DNA of 64,000 bases from Bacteroides helcogenes P 36-108 (GCF_000186225.1 NC_014933.1:2170001-2234000); one strand, 5' to 3'; shown: positions 37,466-46,768, counted from the first letter of the stretch. The notes: generated by a model from the sequence alone, not told the origin. Made by a program: numbers and translations.

Positions 37466-38326
37466 ATGGAACAGAAAAAGAATACTATAAAAACCGATGA
37501 AGCGTGGAGCCGTCTCCATGCCCGGCTTGAAGAAGAACATCTGTTGCCACGGACAGAAAACGGCGGCATCGTGCATGGTAAGTTGCTTCTGAAGTGGGGG
37601 GCGGTAGCGGCGGTCTTCTTGGGAATGATTTATTGTGCCGCATTGTGGATGACACCCTCGCCGCAAAAGAATGCCCGAAATCTGATAATGCAGCAAAACA
37701 GCGAGAAAGCCACCTTGGTAAAGACGCTTGAAGACGGCTCCATCGTTTATTTGGCACAAAGAAGCACTTTGCTTTATCCTGAACATTTTGCTGCGGATAA
37801 GCGAGAAGTAAACTTGCAGGGGGAGGCCTTCTTTGATATTGCTCCCCAAAAAGAGCAGTCCTTTCTGATCGAAACCGGGAAAGTACGTGTAGAAGTGTTG
37901 GGAACCGCCTTCGATGTGAGGAGCAATGAAAGCACATCTTTCAGCCTGTCTGTGCAAAGGGGGATGGTAAAGGTTATGTTGAGGCAGGACGGGCATACTT
38001 TGCTGGCAAGAGCAGGTGAAACCATCTTTTTGCAGGATGGAGAACTTCACCGGGGAGAAACGGTGTCCTCCGGTTATTTTGATCGCTATACAAAGAATAT
38101 ACGCTTCAAAGACGAACTTCTTGAAAACGTGCTGCGTGCAGTGAATCGGGAATCGGCTGGCACGCAGGTTGTGACAAACTCTGCTGTCCTGAACAAGAAG
38201 CGGCTGACCGTTGAGTTTTCCGATTACTCACCGGAGTCTGTGGCAGAACTGATTTGCTGGACTTACGGCCTGAACTGTGTCCGTCGGGGAAACCGGTTGA
38301 TACTGGAGCCTGCTCCTACGCATTAA
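37466..38326 (+). CDS. FecR-family anti-sigma factor
   Basis: 286 residues. Cytoplasmic N-terminus (1-42), one transmembrane helix (about 43-62; LKWGAVAAVFLGMIYCAAL), periplasmic FecR domain (about 90-200; EDGSIVYLAQRSTLLYPEHF, LIETGKVRVEVLGTAFDVRS) and a C-terminal DUF4974-like part (about 210-286; RYTKNIRFKDELLENVLRAV). It holds the sigma factor until signalled from the outer membrane. Directly after the sigma gene. Confidence 0.9.
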   Translation: MEQKKNTIKTDEAWSRLHARLEEEHLLPRTENGGIVHGKLLLKWGAVAAVFLGMIYCAALWMTPSPQKNARNLIMQQNSEKATLVKTLEDGSIVYLAQRSTLLYPEHFAADKREVNLQGEAFFDIAPQKEQSFLIETGKVRVEVLGTAFDVRSNESTSFSLSVQRGMVKVMLRQDGHTLLARAGETIFLQDGELHRGETVSSGYFDRYTKNIRFKDELLENVLRAVNRESAGTQVVTNSAVLNKKRLTVEFSDYSPESVAELICWTYGLNCVRRGNRLILEPAPTH

Positions 38327-38347
38327 TAAACCTATATTCTCCTGCAG

Positions 38348-39898
38348 ATGATGAATAAAGCCGATATAAGGACATTACTTTTTTTTCTTCTTCTCCTTAC
38401 CACTGTCATAGCGAGGGCGGACGGGGAAGATATACTGGAACGTATAATCCGGTTGCCTCATGCCAAGGGGACGGTTTATGCCTTGCTGGGTAAAATATCG
38501 GAGCAATCCGGCTGTCTTTTCATTTACGACAGCAGGGTCATCAGCAACGATTCCATTGTAAAGATCAGGAAGAAAGACTGTACGGTGAGGCAGGCTATTT
38601 ATGAAATAACGGGCAACAGGCATTTGGAACTGAAGGTTCTGGGAAAGCATATACTGATTGCACCGACTGTAGCGGAAGTCTCTGTGGGAGATGCTTCCAA
38701 GGAAGTTGCCATACAGGCGCATCGCACGGTCACCGGCAAACTTCTGGATAAAGAAACGGGAGAGCCTGTGACCAATGCATCGGTTCTGGTGCAGGGAACA
38801 TCGCTTGGCAACATCACCAATCAGAACGGGGAGTTCCGGCTTCATCTGCCCGACTCTTTAAGAAACAGCATACTTTCTTTTTCTCATCTGGGTTATGTAG
38901 GACAAAGCATTGGAGCGCCCGCACTGGCAGGCCGTAACAACATCTTGAGCCTTGAGCCTAAAGTCATTCCTCTGCAAGAGGTACTGATCAGGTTGGTGGA
39001 GCCTAAGAAATTACTGCGTGAGATGATGGAGCACAGAAACAGAAACTATTCTTCCGCACCTGTTTACCTGACCACTTTTTATAGGGAGGGAGTACAGTTG
39101 AAAAATAAGTTTCAAAGTCTGACCGAGGCTGTTTTTAAAGTCTATAAATCTTCTGTAATGAAACCTGACGCCAATGATCAGGTGAAACTTCTCAAAATGA
39201 GCAGGATTGATAAACGCGACAGGGCGGACAGTCTGGTAACCAAAATACGGTCGGGTGTCGAGGCTTGCCTGCAATTGGACATAGTAAAGAATGTTCCCGA
39301 CTTTCTTTTGCTTGACTTGAGTGGAGAGCTTTATACATATACCTCCGGTGATATTGTGTCGATAGACAGCCGGACTGCCAATGTGGTTTATTTCGAGCAG
39401 AAAAAAGGAGTGAATGAACCATTGTTTTGCGGTGAATTGTACATTGATTCCGAGAACAATGCACTGTTGCAGGCACGTTTTGAAGTCAATCCCCGGTATG
39501 TGAAAAAAGCAACCCGTTTCTTTGTGATACGCCAGGCGCAGAAGATAAGGCTGACTACACAGAAGATTGTATATACTGTCTCTTATAAACCTTGGAACGG
39601 GACTTATTACATGCATCATATCCGGGGAGACTTGTATCTGAAGATGAAAAGAAAGCTTCTGTCACTCGGCAATCCTATCGTGCATACTTGGTTTGAGATG
39701 GTGACTTGCCGCATTGACGATAAGGATGTCACCCGTTTTCCCCGTGCGGAAAGATTGCCTACGCGTACTGTCTTTGCCGATACGGATTTCAAATACGATG
39801 AGAAATTCTGGGGAGACTTCAACGTGATTCCTTTGGAAGACGAGTTGGGCAAAATCATAGAAAAAGTAGCGCTAAAGATAGAAAAGACTGAAGAATAA
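38348..39898 (+). CDS. STN-CarboxypepD_reg surface signalling protein, paralogue 2
   Basis: 516 residues. Signal peptide, then an STN (secretin/TonB N-terminal) domain (about 30-105; VYALLGKISEQSGCLFIYDS), a CarboxypepD_reg domain (about 125-205; RTVTGKLLDKETGEPVTNAS, GNITNQNGEFRLHL) and a 300-residue region paralogous to 35603 (LTTFYREGVQLKNKFQSLTE, QLDIVKNVPDFLLLDLSGE, ELYIDSENNALLQARFEV). No plug or barrel follows, so an STN domain sits on a non-transporter. The STN domain is the part that contacts FecR in other systems, making this the likely signal input for the upstream sigma/anti-sigma pair. Confidence 0.8.
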   Translation: MMNKADIRTLLFFLLLLTTVIARADGEDILERIIRLPHAKGTVYALLGKISEQSGCLFIYDSRVISNDSIVKIRKKDCTVRQAIYEITGNRHLELKVLGKHILIAPTVAEVSVGDASKEVAIQAHRTVTGKLLDKETGEPVTNASVLVQGTSLGNITNQNGEFRLHLPDSLRNSILSFSHLGYVGQSIGAPALAGRNNILSLEPKVIPLQEVLIRLVEPKKLLREMMEHRNRNYSSAPVYLTTFYREGVQLKNKFQSLTEAVFKVYKSSVMKPDANDQVKLLKMSRIDKRDRADSLVTKIRSGVEACLQLDIVKNVPDFLLLDLSGELYTYTSGDIVSIDSRTANVVYFEQKKGVNEPLFCGELYIDSENNALLQARFEVNPRYVKKATRFFVIRQAQKIRLTTQKIVYTVSYKPWNGTYYMHHIRGDLYLKMKRKLLSLGNPIVHTWFEMVTCRIDDKDVTRFPRAERLPTRTVFADTDFKYDEKFWGDFNVIPLEDELGKIIEKVALKIEKTEE

Positions 39899-39952
39899 GC
39901 CCTTCCGTCAACGTTTGCGCCGGGCTTTATCATGGGAATTGATTTATATCAA

Positions 39953-39983
39953 TTGAATATGTGGGAGTATTTTCGTACTTTTG
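39953..39983 (+). promoter_or_regulatory. Promoter of DUF4250 gene
   Basis: TTG (39953-39955), 20 bases, TACTTTTG (39976-39983); good Bacteroides promoter, 36 bases ahead of ATG 40019. Confidence 0.65.
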
Positions 39984-40018
39984 CCGCCGGTATTAGTTTT
40001 AACTAAATGATTGTAACT

Positions 40019-40195
40019 ATGAAATTGCCTGAAGATGCGGTAATGCTTTACAGTTTCATCAATATGAAACTACGTGATTTTTATCCTTCGTTGGATGCTC
40101 TCTGCGAGGATATGAATGTTGAAAAAGAGGACATTTTGCAGAAGTTGAAAATGGTGGGGTTTGAATATAACCCTGCGAAAAACAGATTCTGGTAA
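40019..40195 (+). CDS. DUF4250 protein
   Basis: 58 residues from ATG 40019 (MKLPEDAVMLYSFINMKLRD), the usual family start; a second ATG four codons upstream is possible. FYPSLDALCEDMNVEKEDI and a GFEYNPAKNRFW end match the family closely. It looks like a small HTH protein. Single gene with its own promoter and terminator. Confidence 0.85.
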   Translation: MKLPEDAVMLYSFINMKLRDFYPSLDALCEDMNVEKEDILQKLKMVGFEYNPAKNRFW

Positions 40196-40216
40196 TCAAT
40201 TGTCTTAGGATTATAG

Positions 40217-40268
40217 AACGACTCCCGCCCGCTTATTGCCATACGGCACAAGCAGACGGGAGTTGTCT
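40217..40268. terminator. Bidirectional terminator
   Basis: Long stem (ACTCCCGCCCGCTTATTGCC with its partner to 40266, some mismatches), loop ATAC, between the convergent DUF4250 and TrpB2 genes. Confidence 0.75.
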
Positions 40269-40282
40269 TATTATAGGGGGCT

Positions 40283-41650
40283 TCAGGCCAGATTCCCGAT
40301 TTCATCCAGATTTTCCTGAATGTCCTTGTCGGTCAATTCATAGTTCACCAAGTCGCCGGATAGATACTTGTCATACGATGCCATATCGATAAGCCCGTGT
40401 CCGGATAGGTTGAACAAGATTACCTTTTCCTCACCGGTTTCTTTGCATGCGTTTGCCTCGCGCACAGCCGCCGCAATGGCATGGCACGATTCGGGCGCTG
40501 GGATGATGCCTTCTGCCTGTGCAAACAGAACTCCTGCGTCGAATGATTCCAGTTGCTTGATGTCCACAGCTTCCATCAGGCCGTCTTTCAGCAATTGCGA
40601 GACAATGACACCTGCGCCATGATAGCGCAGACCACCGGCGTGTATATTGGCCGGCGCAAAATTGTGTCCCAATGTAAACATGGGCAGCAATGGCGTATAT
40701 CCGGCTTCATCACCGAAATCGTACTGGAATTTGCCGCGCGTCAGTTTCGGGCACGAGGCAGGTTCGGCGGCAACAAAGCGTGTCTTTTTCCCTTCAAGGA
40801 TTTTATGGCGCATGAAGGGGAAAGAAATACCGCCGAAGTTGGAGCCGCCGCCGAAGCATGCTATCACCACATCCGGATACTCGCCTGCCATGGCCATTTG
40901 CTTTTCAGCTTCAAGCCCGATAACGGTTTGATGCAACGTCACATGGCTCAGCACGGAGCCGAGGGTATATTTGCAGTTAGGAGTGTTTTGTGCCAGTTCG
41001 ATAGCCTCGGATATGGCTGTGCCCAATGAACCCTGATGATTGGGGTGCGCGGTCAGGATGTCTTTTCCGGCACGGGTGGACATGGAGGGTGAAGGAGTGA
41101 CCTGTGCACCGAACGTCTGCATCACACTGCGTCGGTAGGGCTTCTGTTCATAACTGATTTTCACCTGATAAACGGCGGCTTCCAGTCCGAAAAGGCGTGC
41201 GGCATAGGCCAAAGAAGCACCCCATTGTCCGGCTCCGGTTTCGGTGGTGACGTTGGTAACTCCCTCCTTCTTGCAGTAATATGCCTGCGGTATGGCCGAA
41301 TTGAGCTTGTGTGACCCCATAGGGCTGACGCTCTCGTTCTTGAAGTAGATATGTGCCGGAGTGCCGAGTGCTTTTTCCAGCCCATAGGCACGCACCAGAG
41401 GAGTGCTGCGGTAATATTTGTACATGTCGCGCACTTCTTCGGGAATTTCAATCCAGGCATCTGTCTGGTTCAATTCCTGGCGGCAGAGTTCTTCGGCAAA
41501 GATAGGATATAAATCTTCGGCTTTCAGGGGTTGTTTAGTGCCGGGGTGAAGCGGTGGCATGGGTTTGTTCACCATATCGGCCTGTATGTTATACCAATAA
41601 CGTGGAATTTCATCTTCCGGGAGAATAAATCTTTTTGTCTTGTTGCTCAT
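40283..41650 (-). CDS. trpB: TrpB2-type tryptophan synthase beta chain
   Basis: 455 residues from ATG 41650 (MSNKTKRFILPEDEIPRYWY). PLP Lys in SPMGSHKLNSAIP, the TrpB GAGQWG motif (ETGAGQWGASLA), the phosphate-binding loop CFGGGSNFGG, and a C-terminal LSGHGLIDM. The long N-terminus with EIPRYWYNI and its length identify the TrpB2 group, which makes tryptophan from indole (and serine) and often stands outside the trp operon, as here. No trpA lies nearby. Confidence 0.9.
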   Translation of the reverse strand: MSNKTKRFILPEDEIPRYWYNIQADMVNKPMPPLHPGTKQPLKAEDLYPIFAEELCRQELNQTDAWIEIPEEVRDMYKYYRSTPLVRAYGLEKALGTPAHIYFKNESVSPMGSHKLNSAIPQAYYCKKEGVTNVTTETGAGQWGASLAYAARLFGLEAAVYQVKISYEQKPYRRSVMQTFGAQVTPSPSMSTRAGKDILTAHPNHQGSLGTAISEAIELAQNTPNCKYTLGSVLSHVTLHQTVIGLEAEKQMAMAGEYPDVVIACFGGGSNFGGISFPFMRHKILEGKKTRFVAAEPASCPKLTRGKFQYDFGDEAGYTPLLPMFTLGHNFAPANIHAGGLRYHGAGVIVSQLLKDGLMEAVDIKQLESFDAGVLFAQAEGIIPAPESCHAIAAAVREANACKETGEEKVILFNLSGHGLIDMASYDKYLSGDLVNYELTDKDIQENLDEIGNLA

Positions 41651-41726
41651 AGTGGTTAAAAAAAATAATGATTTGAGGTTCAAATGTAGCCATAATTTTT
41701 AAACCAATTTCTTTTTGCAGTTGTTT

Positions 41727-41758
41727 TTTGTATATAAAAGCAACTTTAGCTAAGTTTG
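41727..41758 (+). promoter_or_regulatory. Promoter of trkH-trkA
   Basis: TTTG (41727-41730), 20 bases, TAAGTTTG (41751-41758); full consensus, 26 bases ahead of ATG 41784. Confidence 0.75.
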
Positions 41759-41783
41759 CCGCGTCTTGTTAATTGATGTATTT

Positions 41784-43613
41784 ATGAAAATCTACCATAA
41801 ATTCCTTTTGTATCAAAATAAATGGATTGATCCTTATGTACGGATGGCAGGAGGGGTAATGGCTTTCATCACCTATTTGGCATCCATCCTACTGATTGCA
41901 GGAGTGGTTTATGAGCATGGCTTCACAGTATCGGCGGCCGAAGCCCGTCAGCTTCAACGTCTGTATCATGGAGTATGGATTGTTTTTCTGGCGGCTGTCA
42001 CTCTGCGTATCTTGTTGCGGTACAAAGATACCCGGCGTACTTTCGGCAGGGTGGCATGGATACTGACCGCCTTGCTGTATCTCACTCTTGTTCCGGTTGT
42101 TTTCCATCGTCCGGAACAAGAGGGGGCCGTCCTGCAGTTTTGGGAGTTTTTGCATGGCAAGCCTTATCATCTTGTCTTGTTGCTGATCTTTTCTTTTCTG
42201 AGCCTTTCCAACGGAATGGTCCGCTTGTTGGGAAGGCGGACAAATCCTTCACTTATTTTAGCTGTCAGTTTCTTGATAATCATTCTTGTGGGTACGGGAC
42301 TGCTGATGCTTCCGCGCTGCACGGTGGCGGGCATTTCGTGGATTGATTCACTGTTTATATCTACGAGCGCGGTATGTGTCACGGGACTGACCTCTGTGGA
42401 CGTGGCTTCCACTTTTACTCCGACCGGCTTCGCGGTAATCATCCTGCTGATTCAGATCGGGGGGCTGGGCGTAATGACGCTTACAAGTTTCTTTGCGATG
42501 TTCTTTATGGGCAATACATCGTTGTACAATCAGTTGGTGGTGCGTGATATGGTCAGTTCCAATTCGCTGAATTCATTGCTTTCCACTTTGGTATATATCT
42601 TGGCTTTCACGCTGGCGATTGAAGGGGCGGGGACACTGGCTATCTGGGGAGATATCCACGGAACAATGGGCATGAATATTCAGGAAGAACTGGCTTTTTC
42701 CGCTTTCCATTCCATTTCTGCATTCTGCAACGCCGGATTTTCCACATTGCCGGGAAATCTGGGAAATCCGTTGGTGATGGCAGGGCACAATCCTTTCTAT
42801 ATCTATATTTCCCTGCTGATTATCTTAGGAGGTATAGGCTTTCCCATCTTGGTCAACTTCAAGGATATCGTACTTTATCATTTGCGCCGCCTGTGGGGCT
42901 TTCTGCGCACATGGCATTGGGATAGAAACCGTTTTTCCCATCTGTACAACCTCAACACGAAGATTGTGCTGATCGTTACATTTATGCTTCTGCTTGGGGG
43001 CACTGTGGGCATTGCGGCTATCGAGTGGAATGGCGTCTTTGCCGGAATGTCGGTTGCGGATAAGTGGACACAGGCTTTTTTCAATGCGGCATGTCCCCGT
43101 ACGGCCGGTTTCTCCAGTGTGGACCTGACGGGCTTAGGTGTGCAGACGCTATTGATTTATCTTTTCCTGATGTGGGTGGGCGGCGGCTCCCAATCTACGG
43201 CAGGTGGTATCAAGGTCAATGCTTTTGCGGTGGTGGTGCTTAATCTGGTGGCCGTGTTGCGGGGTACGGAGAGGGTGGAAGCGTTCGGCCGTGAACTGTC
43301 GCACGATTCCATCCGCCGTTCCAATGCCACGGTGGTGATGTCGTTCGGAATCTTGTTCCTGTCCGTGTTTGTCATCAGCATTTTGGAGCCCGGGGCCTCA
43401 CTGACGGCAATCACCTTCGAGTGTGTATCGGCGTTGAGCACGGTAGGCTCAAGCCTCAATTTTACCCCGACGTTGGGCGGTGACAGCAAGCTGCTGCTTG
43501 CCGCATTGATGTTTATCGGCCGTGTGGGGCTGATTACTCTGATGCTCGGCATCATCAGGCAGAAGAAGCATACGAAATATCAATATCCAAGCGGTCAGAT
43601 CATTATAAATTAA
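41784..43613 (+). CDS. trkH: TrkH/KtrB-type potassium transporter
   Basis: About 609 residues from ATG 41784 (the longer frame uses a TTG). At least ten hydrophobic segments; an N-terminal extension of about 150 residues with four helices precedes four pore repeats (SAVCVTGLTSVDVASTFTPT, FHSISAFCNAGFSTL, ACPRTAGFSSVDLTGL, ECVSALSTVGSSL), each with the filter Gly. WVGGGSQSTAGGIKVNA is the usual conserved loop. It takes up K+, gated by the TrkA subunit encoded 16 bases downstream. Confidence 0.9.
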   Translation: MKIYHKFLLYQNKWIDPYVRMAGGVMAFITYLASILLIAGVVYEHGFTVSAAEARQLQRLYHGVWIVFLAAVTLRILLRYKDTRRTFGRVAWILTALLYLTLVPVVFHRPEQEGAVLQFWEFLHGKPYHLVLLLIFSFLSLSNGMVRLLGRRTNPSLILAVSFLIIILVGTGLLMLPRCTVAGISWIDSLFISTSAVCVTGLTSVDVASTFTPTGFAVIILLIQIGGLGVMTLTSFFAMFFMGNTSLYNQLVVRDMVSSNSLNSLLSTLVYILAFTLAIEGAGTLAIWGDIHGTMGMNIQEELAFSAFHSISAFCNAGFSTLPGNLGNPLVMAGHNPFYIYISLLIILGGIGFPILVNFKDIVLYHLRRLWGFLRTWHWDRNRFSHLYNLNTKIVLIVTFMLLLGGTVGIAAIEWNGVFAGMSVADKWTQAFFNAACPRTAGFSSVDLTGLGVQTLLIYLFLMWVGGGSQSTAGGIKVNAFAVVVLNLVAVLRGTERVEAFGRELSHDSIRRSNATVVMSFGILFLSVFVISILEPGASLTAITFECVSALSTVGSSLNFTPTLGGDSKLLLAALMFIGRVGLITLMLGIIRQKKHTKYQYPSGQIIIN

Positions 43614-43629
43614 GAAACATCAGTATATT

Positions 43630-44316
43630 ATGAAGTATATTATTATCGGTTTGGGAAATTACGGACACGTGCTTGCCGAAGAACTTTCTGCTTTGGGGCA
43701 CGAAGTGATAGGGGCTGATATCAGTTCCGGCCGTGTAGATAGCCTGAAAGACAAGATCGCCACGGCTTTTGTCATCGATGCCACGGACGAGCAGGCTTTG
43801 TCTGTTCTGCCCCTGAACACTGTGGATGTGGTGATTGTAGCCATTGGAGAGAATTTCGGCGCATCTATTCGGGTTGCGGCTCTGCTGAAACAGAGAAAGG
43901 TGAAACGCATCTATGCCCGTGCCATCGACGCCGTTCACTGTTCCGTACTTCAAGCTTTCGGGCTGGAGCGCATTCTTACTCCGGAAGAAGATGCCGCACA
44001 CGGTCTGGTTCGCTTACTGGAGTTTGGCGCTGATATGGAGACATTCCGGGTCGATCCGGATTATTATGTCGTCAAGTTTACCGTTCCGGAAAAGTTGGTG
44101 GGCTACTGTGTGAACGAGTTGAACTTGGATAAGGAGTTCGGGCTGAAAATGCTTGCCTTAAAGCGTGCCGGAACCTTGACGAACAGTCTGGGCATATCCT
44201 TCACGGAGCACAACGTTGTCAATGAATTTGCGGACAATGAGCAGATACAGAGTGGCGACAGGTTGGTGTGCTACGGACGCTACCGAGATTTCCAGAGATT
44301 CTGGAAGGCGCTGTGA
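43630..44316 (+). CDS. trkA: TrkA/KtrA regulatory subunit
   Basis: 228 residues. RCK_N NAD(H)/ATP-binding Rossmann fold (IIIGLGNYGHVLAEELSALG, D30 of VIGADIS, ATDEQALSVL) and RCK_C (about 135-225; YYVVKFTVPEKLVGYCVNEL). Cytoplasmic gate of the potassium channel encoded just upstream. Confidence 0.9.
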   Translation: MKYIIIGLGNYGHVLAEELSALGHEVIGADISSGRVDSLKDKIATAFVIDATDEQALSVLPLNTVDVVIVAIGENFGASIRVAALLKQRKVKRIYARAIDAVHCSVLQAFGLERILTPEEDAAHGLVRLLEFGADMETFRVDPDYYVVKFTVPEKLVGYCVNELNLDKEFGLKMLALKRAGTLTNSLGISFTEHNVVNEFADNEQIQSGDRLVCYGRYRDFQRFWKAL

Positions 44317-44388
44317 CGAAATCTTATATAGACAACTTCTCAGGATTTTTTTTCTGTCAGGGATTAGTATTCTTTTCAGGTACTTTTA

Positions 44389-44419
44389 TTGTTTTCCGTG
44401 CCTAAGATTAGTATCTTCG
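44389..44419 (+). promoter_or_regulatory. Putative promoter before HU array
   Basis: TTG (44389-44391), 20 bases, TATCTTCG (44412-44419, one mismatch to TAnnTTTG). If used, the phased array lies in the 5' leader of the HU gene. Confidence 0.45.
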
Positions 44420-44436
44420 CAGCCTAAGACTAATTC

Positions 44437-44520
44437 TTTCCACCATGGTGGAAAGCAAAGAACGCCACGGTGGAAAGCAAAGAGCACCACGGTGGAAAGC
44501 AAAGAACACCGTGGTGGAAA
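44437..44520. repeat. Phased CCACC/GGTGG array upstream of HU-family gene (22-bp period)
   Basis: Four units with GGTGGAAA at 44447, 44469, 44491 and 44513, exactly 22 bases apart. Each is centred on a palindrome; the first is a perfect 18-mer (TTTCCACCATGGTGGAAA). The whole array is also bounded by inverted flanks (CCTAAGACTAATTC at 44423 and GAATTGACTTTAGG at 44521). Lies 127 bases before the HU gene. Confidence 0.75.
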
Positions 44521-44646
44521 GAATTGACTTTAGGCATCCTCTTCCTTAATTATCGCAAGGAAGATGGCTAAATAAAGCGATATAACAGTTTAATCCCGGC
44601 ACTTCACACTAATCTTGCGGAGCGTCGAAAAAAAGAACAGAAGCAG

Positions 44647-45258
44647 ATGAGTGCATATTACGACCTTTTTGAAAAACCTGATGTTCGCCAAACCGGTGAA
44701 CAGCAACCTCTTTACGCCCGTTTTATCCCCAAAGGAACCATTGAACAGAAAGAGTTTCTGGATCGTGTGCACCTTTTTACCGGCATCAGCCGTAGTATGC
44801 TTGAGGGCGCTATGGCAGCCTTTATGGACGAGCTGCGCGACTGCCTTGCCGATGGCTGGACAGTGGAACTGGGAGAGCTTGGCTATTTTACTCCCTCTTT
44901 GAGCTGCCGTCGGGAGGTGATGGACAAGAAAGAGCTGCGTGCGGCTTCCGTCAGTCTCCGAGGCTTGAACTTCCGCTTGGGAAAAGCTTTTTATCGGGCA
45001 CTCGACAAGAAAATGCAATTGGAACGCCGACCTCAGTCCAAAAAAGATGAATCGCAAAGTGCCTTGTCCCAGGAACAGCGTTTCCAACTGCTCGAAACTT
45101 ATCTTGAACAATACCCTTGCATCAATCGTGCCCAATATAGCCGTCTGACCGGACGTAGCGTGCGGCAGGCTGTCAACGACTTGAACCGGCTCATTGAAGA
45201 TGGTGTGCTGATGAGGCACGGTGAGGGAAAGAGTGTGGTGTATGCCAAGAAAAAGTAA
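44647..45258 (+). CDS. HU-family DNA-binding protein with C-terminal HTH
   Basis: 203 residues. HU-HIG-type HU domain (about 25-125; YARFIPKGTIEQKEFLDRVH, DGWTVELGELGYFTPSL, RGLNFRLGKAFYRAL) then a linker and a winged-helix-like end (about 145-203; LLETYLEQYPCINRAQYSRL, SVRQAVNDLNRLIEDGVL). HU bends DNA; the added HTH suggests sequence-specific binding. Preceded by a phased repeat array that could be its own binding site. Confidence 0.75.
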   Translation: MSAYYDLFEKPDVRQTGEQQPLYARFIPKGTIEQKEFLDRVHLFTGISRSMLEGAMAAFMDELRDCLADGWTVELGELGYFTPSLSCRREVMDKKELRAASVSLRGLNFRLGKAFYRALDKKMQLERRPQSKKDESQSALSQEQRFQLLETYLEQYPCINRAQYSRLTGRSVRQAVNDLNRLIEDGVLMRHGEGKSVVYAKKK

Positions 45259-45644
45259 AATCGGGTAAAAACTGCCCAAGAGAGAGTGATAAGTTTGCTT
45301 GTAGAGATTGCTTCTGACGCTATCTCTCATTATCAGTCGTTTAGTCTCTCCGCCTGTAGAGATTACAGGCATATTCTGCTTTCTTTTGTATTTTCTTCCT
45401 TTCAGTTTTTTCTTCACTTGTAGAGATGGCCTTTTTCTATCTTTCTGTTTATTAATGTTTTAAGACTTTTGGCTGTAGATGCCGTTTTCTTGCTTTCGCT
45501 TGTTTCTCACCCTAACTTTGCGGTATCGAATTTGAGAAAACAGAAAGCTTGACTGTTGAGGCCTCACGGTAAATGCTTCTTGTTTTAGTAGAATAAGATA
45601 GAAGGTTTATATATACATTAGTAACATTTAAAACTAAAAGCATT
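45259..45644. other. Leader region with loose TGTAGAGAT repeats
   Basis: Four GTAGA(GA)T copies at 45301, 45356, 45420 and 45475 (spacings 55, 64, 55), the last degenerate. Not phased like the other arrays. A promoter lies at 45490-45520. Confidence 0.4.
45490..45520 (+). promoter_or_regulatory. Promoter of second HU-HIG gene
   Basis: TTG (45490-45492), 20 bases, TAACTTTG (45513-45520), giving a leader of about 115 bases. Confidence 0.65.
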
Positions 45645-46130
45645 ATGGCAATTAAGTATGAAGTAAAGAAGAAAGTATTCGGTTTTGACGAGACAAAGAC
45701 AGAAAAGTACGTAGCGCAGACAAAGGTATTGGGATTGGTTAAATTTGATAAGTTGTGCGAGGAAGTGCAGAAGGTGAGCATGGCGCCGCGTGGTGTTGTG
45801 AAAATGGTGATTGACGGGCTGATTGATACACTGAATATGGATTTGGATAAGGGGTACTCCGTGCAGTTGGGAGACTTCGGTTGTTTCCGTCCCGGATTGA
45901 ATGCAAAAAGCCAGACGGGAGCAGAAACAGTGGATGCCAACACGGTGTATCGCCGGAAAATCATCTTTTATCCGGGAAGCTATTTCAAGAATATGTTGAC
46001 TAAAGCCACCGTAGAGAAACTGGTGCTTGGAAAAGACAACGTGGGCTCTGCCGGTAGCACATCTGGCACGGGAGACGGAACGGAAACGGGAGGAACTGGT
46101 GGAGATGAAAATGAAAATCCATTAGGATAA
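45645..46130 (+). CDS. HU-HIG DNA-binding protein with Gly-rich tail
   Basis: 161 residues. The HU fold starts at residue 1 (MAIKYEVKKKVFGFDETKTE) and includes MAPRGVVKMVIDGLIDTLNM and SVQLGDFGCFRPGLNAKS. From about 134 a low-complexity Gly/Ser/Thr linker ends in ENPLG, the same last five residues as the HU-HIG protein at 57551. The shared tag suggests a binding or processing signal. The gene ends in a strong terminator. Confidence 0.85.
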   Translation: MAIKYEVKKKVFGFDETKTEKYVAQTKVLGLVKFDKLCEEVQKVSMAPRGVVKMVIDGLIDTLNMDLDKGYSVQLGDFGCFRPGLNAKSQTGAETVDANTVYRRKIIFYPGSYFKNMLTKATVEKLVLGKDNVGSAGSTSGTGDGTETGGTGGDENENPLG

Positions 46131-46167
46131 TGTCAGTGCAATAAGGTTTTAATTCCTTTTTTATGTT

Positions 46168-46204
46168 AAAGCGGAAAGTTGTGATTAAACTTTCCGCTTT
46201 TCTT
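46168..46204 (+). terminator. Terminator after HU-HIG gene
   Basis: AAAGCGGAAAGTT / AACTTTCCGCTTT stem, 7-base loop, then TCTT. Confidence 0.85.
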
Positions 46205-46272
46205 ATGGTCTTATAATCGTTGCAACACAATAGGTATAAACCATATAAAGTATTAACTTAAAAAGAAATGGA

Positions 46273-46749
46273 ATGATGAGAAAGATTATTTTGATATTAG
46301 TGGCTGCCTTCTTTATGGGCAGTGCGGCGATGGCGCAGCATGCCCGTCGCGGTGACAGAATGCCTGACCCGAAAGTGCGTGCCGAACGCATGACAGAACG
46401 GATGGCAAAGGAATACTCTTTGAATGATACCCAGAAGAAACAACTGCTGGAAGCCAACCTGGTATTTGTGGATAAAATGGGTGGCAGACCGATGCACCGC
46501 AGACCGGATGCGGGAAAAGGTAAGAATGCGTGTGATTCATGCTGCTGTGCCCGGACAGGAAAGCGGCATCAGGCTGATAGAAAGGCTGGAATGGAAAAGA
46601 AACATAAAGAAATGAAGGACGCCCGTTCTGCTTATGATGCACAGCTTCAGAAGATCCTGACAAAAGACCAATATGCAGCTTATAATAAGAAAATGCAGGA
46701 TAGAAAAGATAAAATGGAATCTAAGGGAAAAGAGGCCGCAAAGAATTGA
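46273..46749 (+). CDS. DUF4890 secreted protein
   Basis: 158 residues (157 from the second ATG). Signal peptide cleaved near MAQHA. A basic alpha-helical body (AERMTERMAKEYSLNDTQKK, LQKILTKDQYAAYNKKMQDR) similar to Spy/CpxP-like periplasmic chaperones, to which DUF4890 is distantly related. A CDSCCC cluster in the middle (about 85-92) could bind metal. Own terminator. Confidence 0.8.
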   Translation: MMRKIILILVAAFFMGSAAMAQHARRGDRMPDPKVRAERMTERMAKEYSLNDTQKKQLLEANLVFVDKMGGRPMHRRPDAGKGKNACDSCCCARTGKRHQADRKAGMEKKHKEMKDARSAYDAQLQKILTKDQYAAYNKKMQDRKDKMESKGKEAAKN

Positions 46750-46768
46750 GTATTCAAGGTGTTGGTGT

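Noticed and set aside
44437-44520. CRISPR-like or simple tandem repeat
   Set aside because: 22-bp units with no room for spacers; better described as a phased palindrome array.
45301-45480. Fourth phased array before the HU-HIG gene at 45645
   Set aside because: The TGTAGAGAT copies are 55, 64 and 55 bases apart and do not keep a helical phase.
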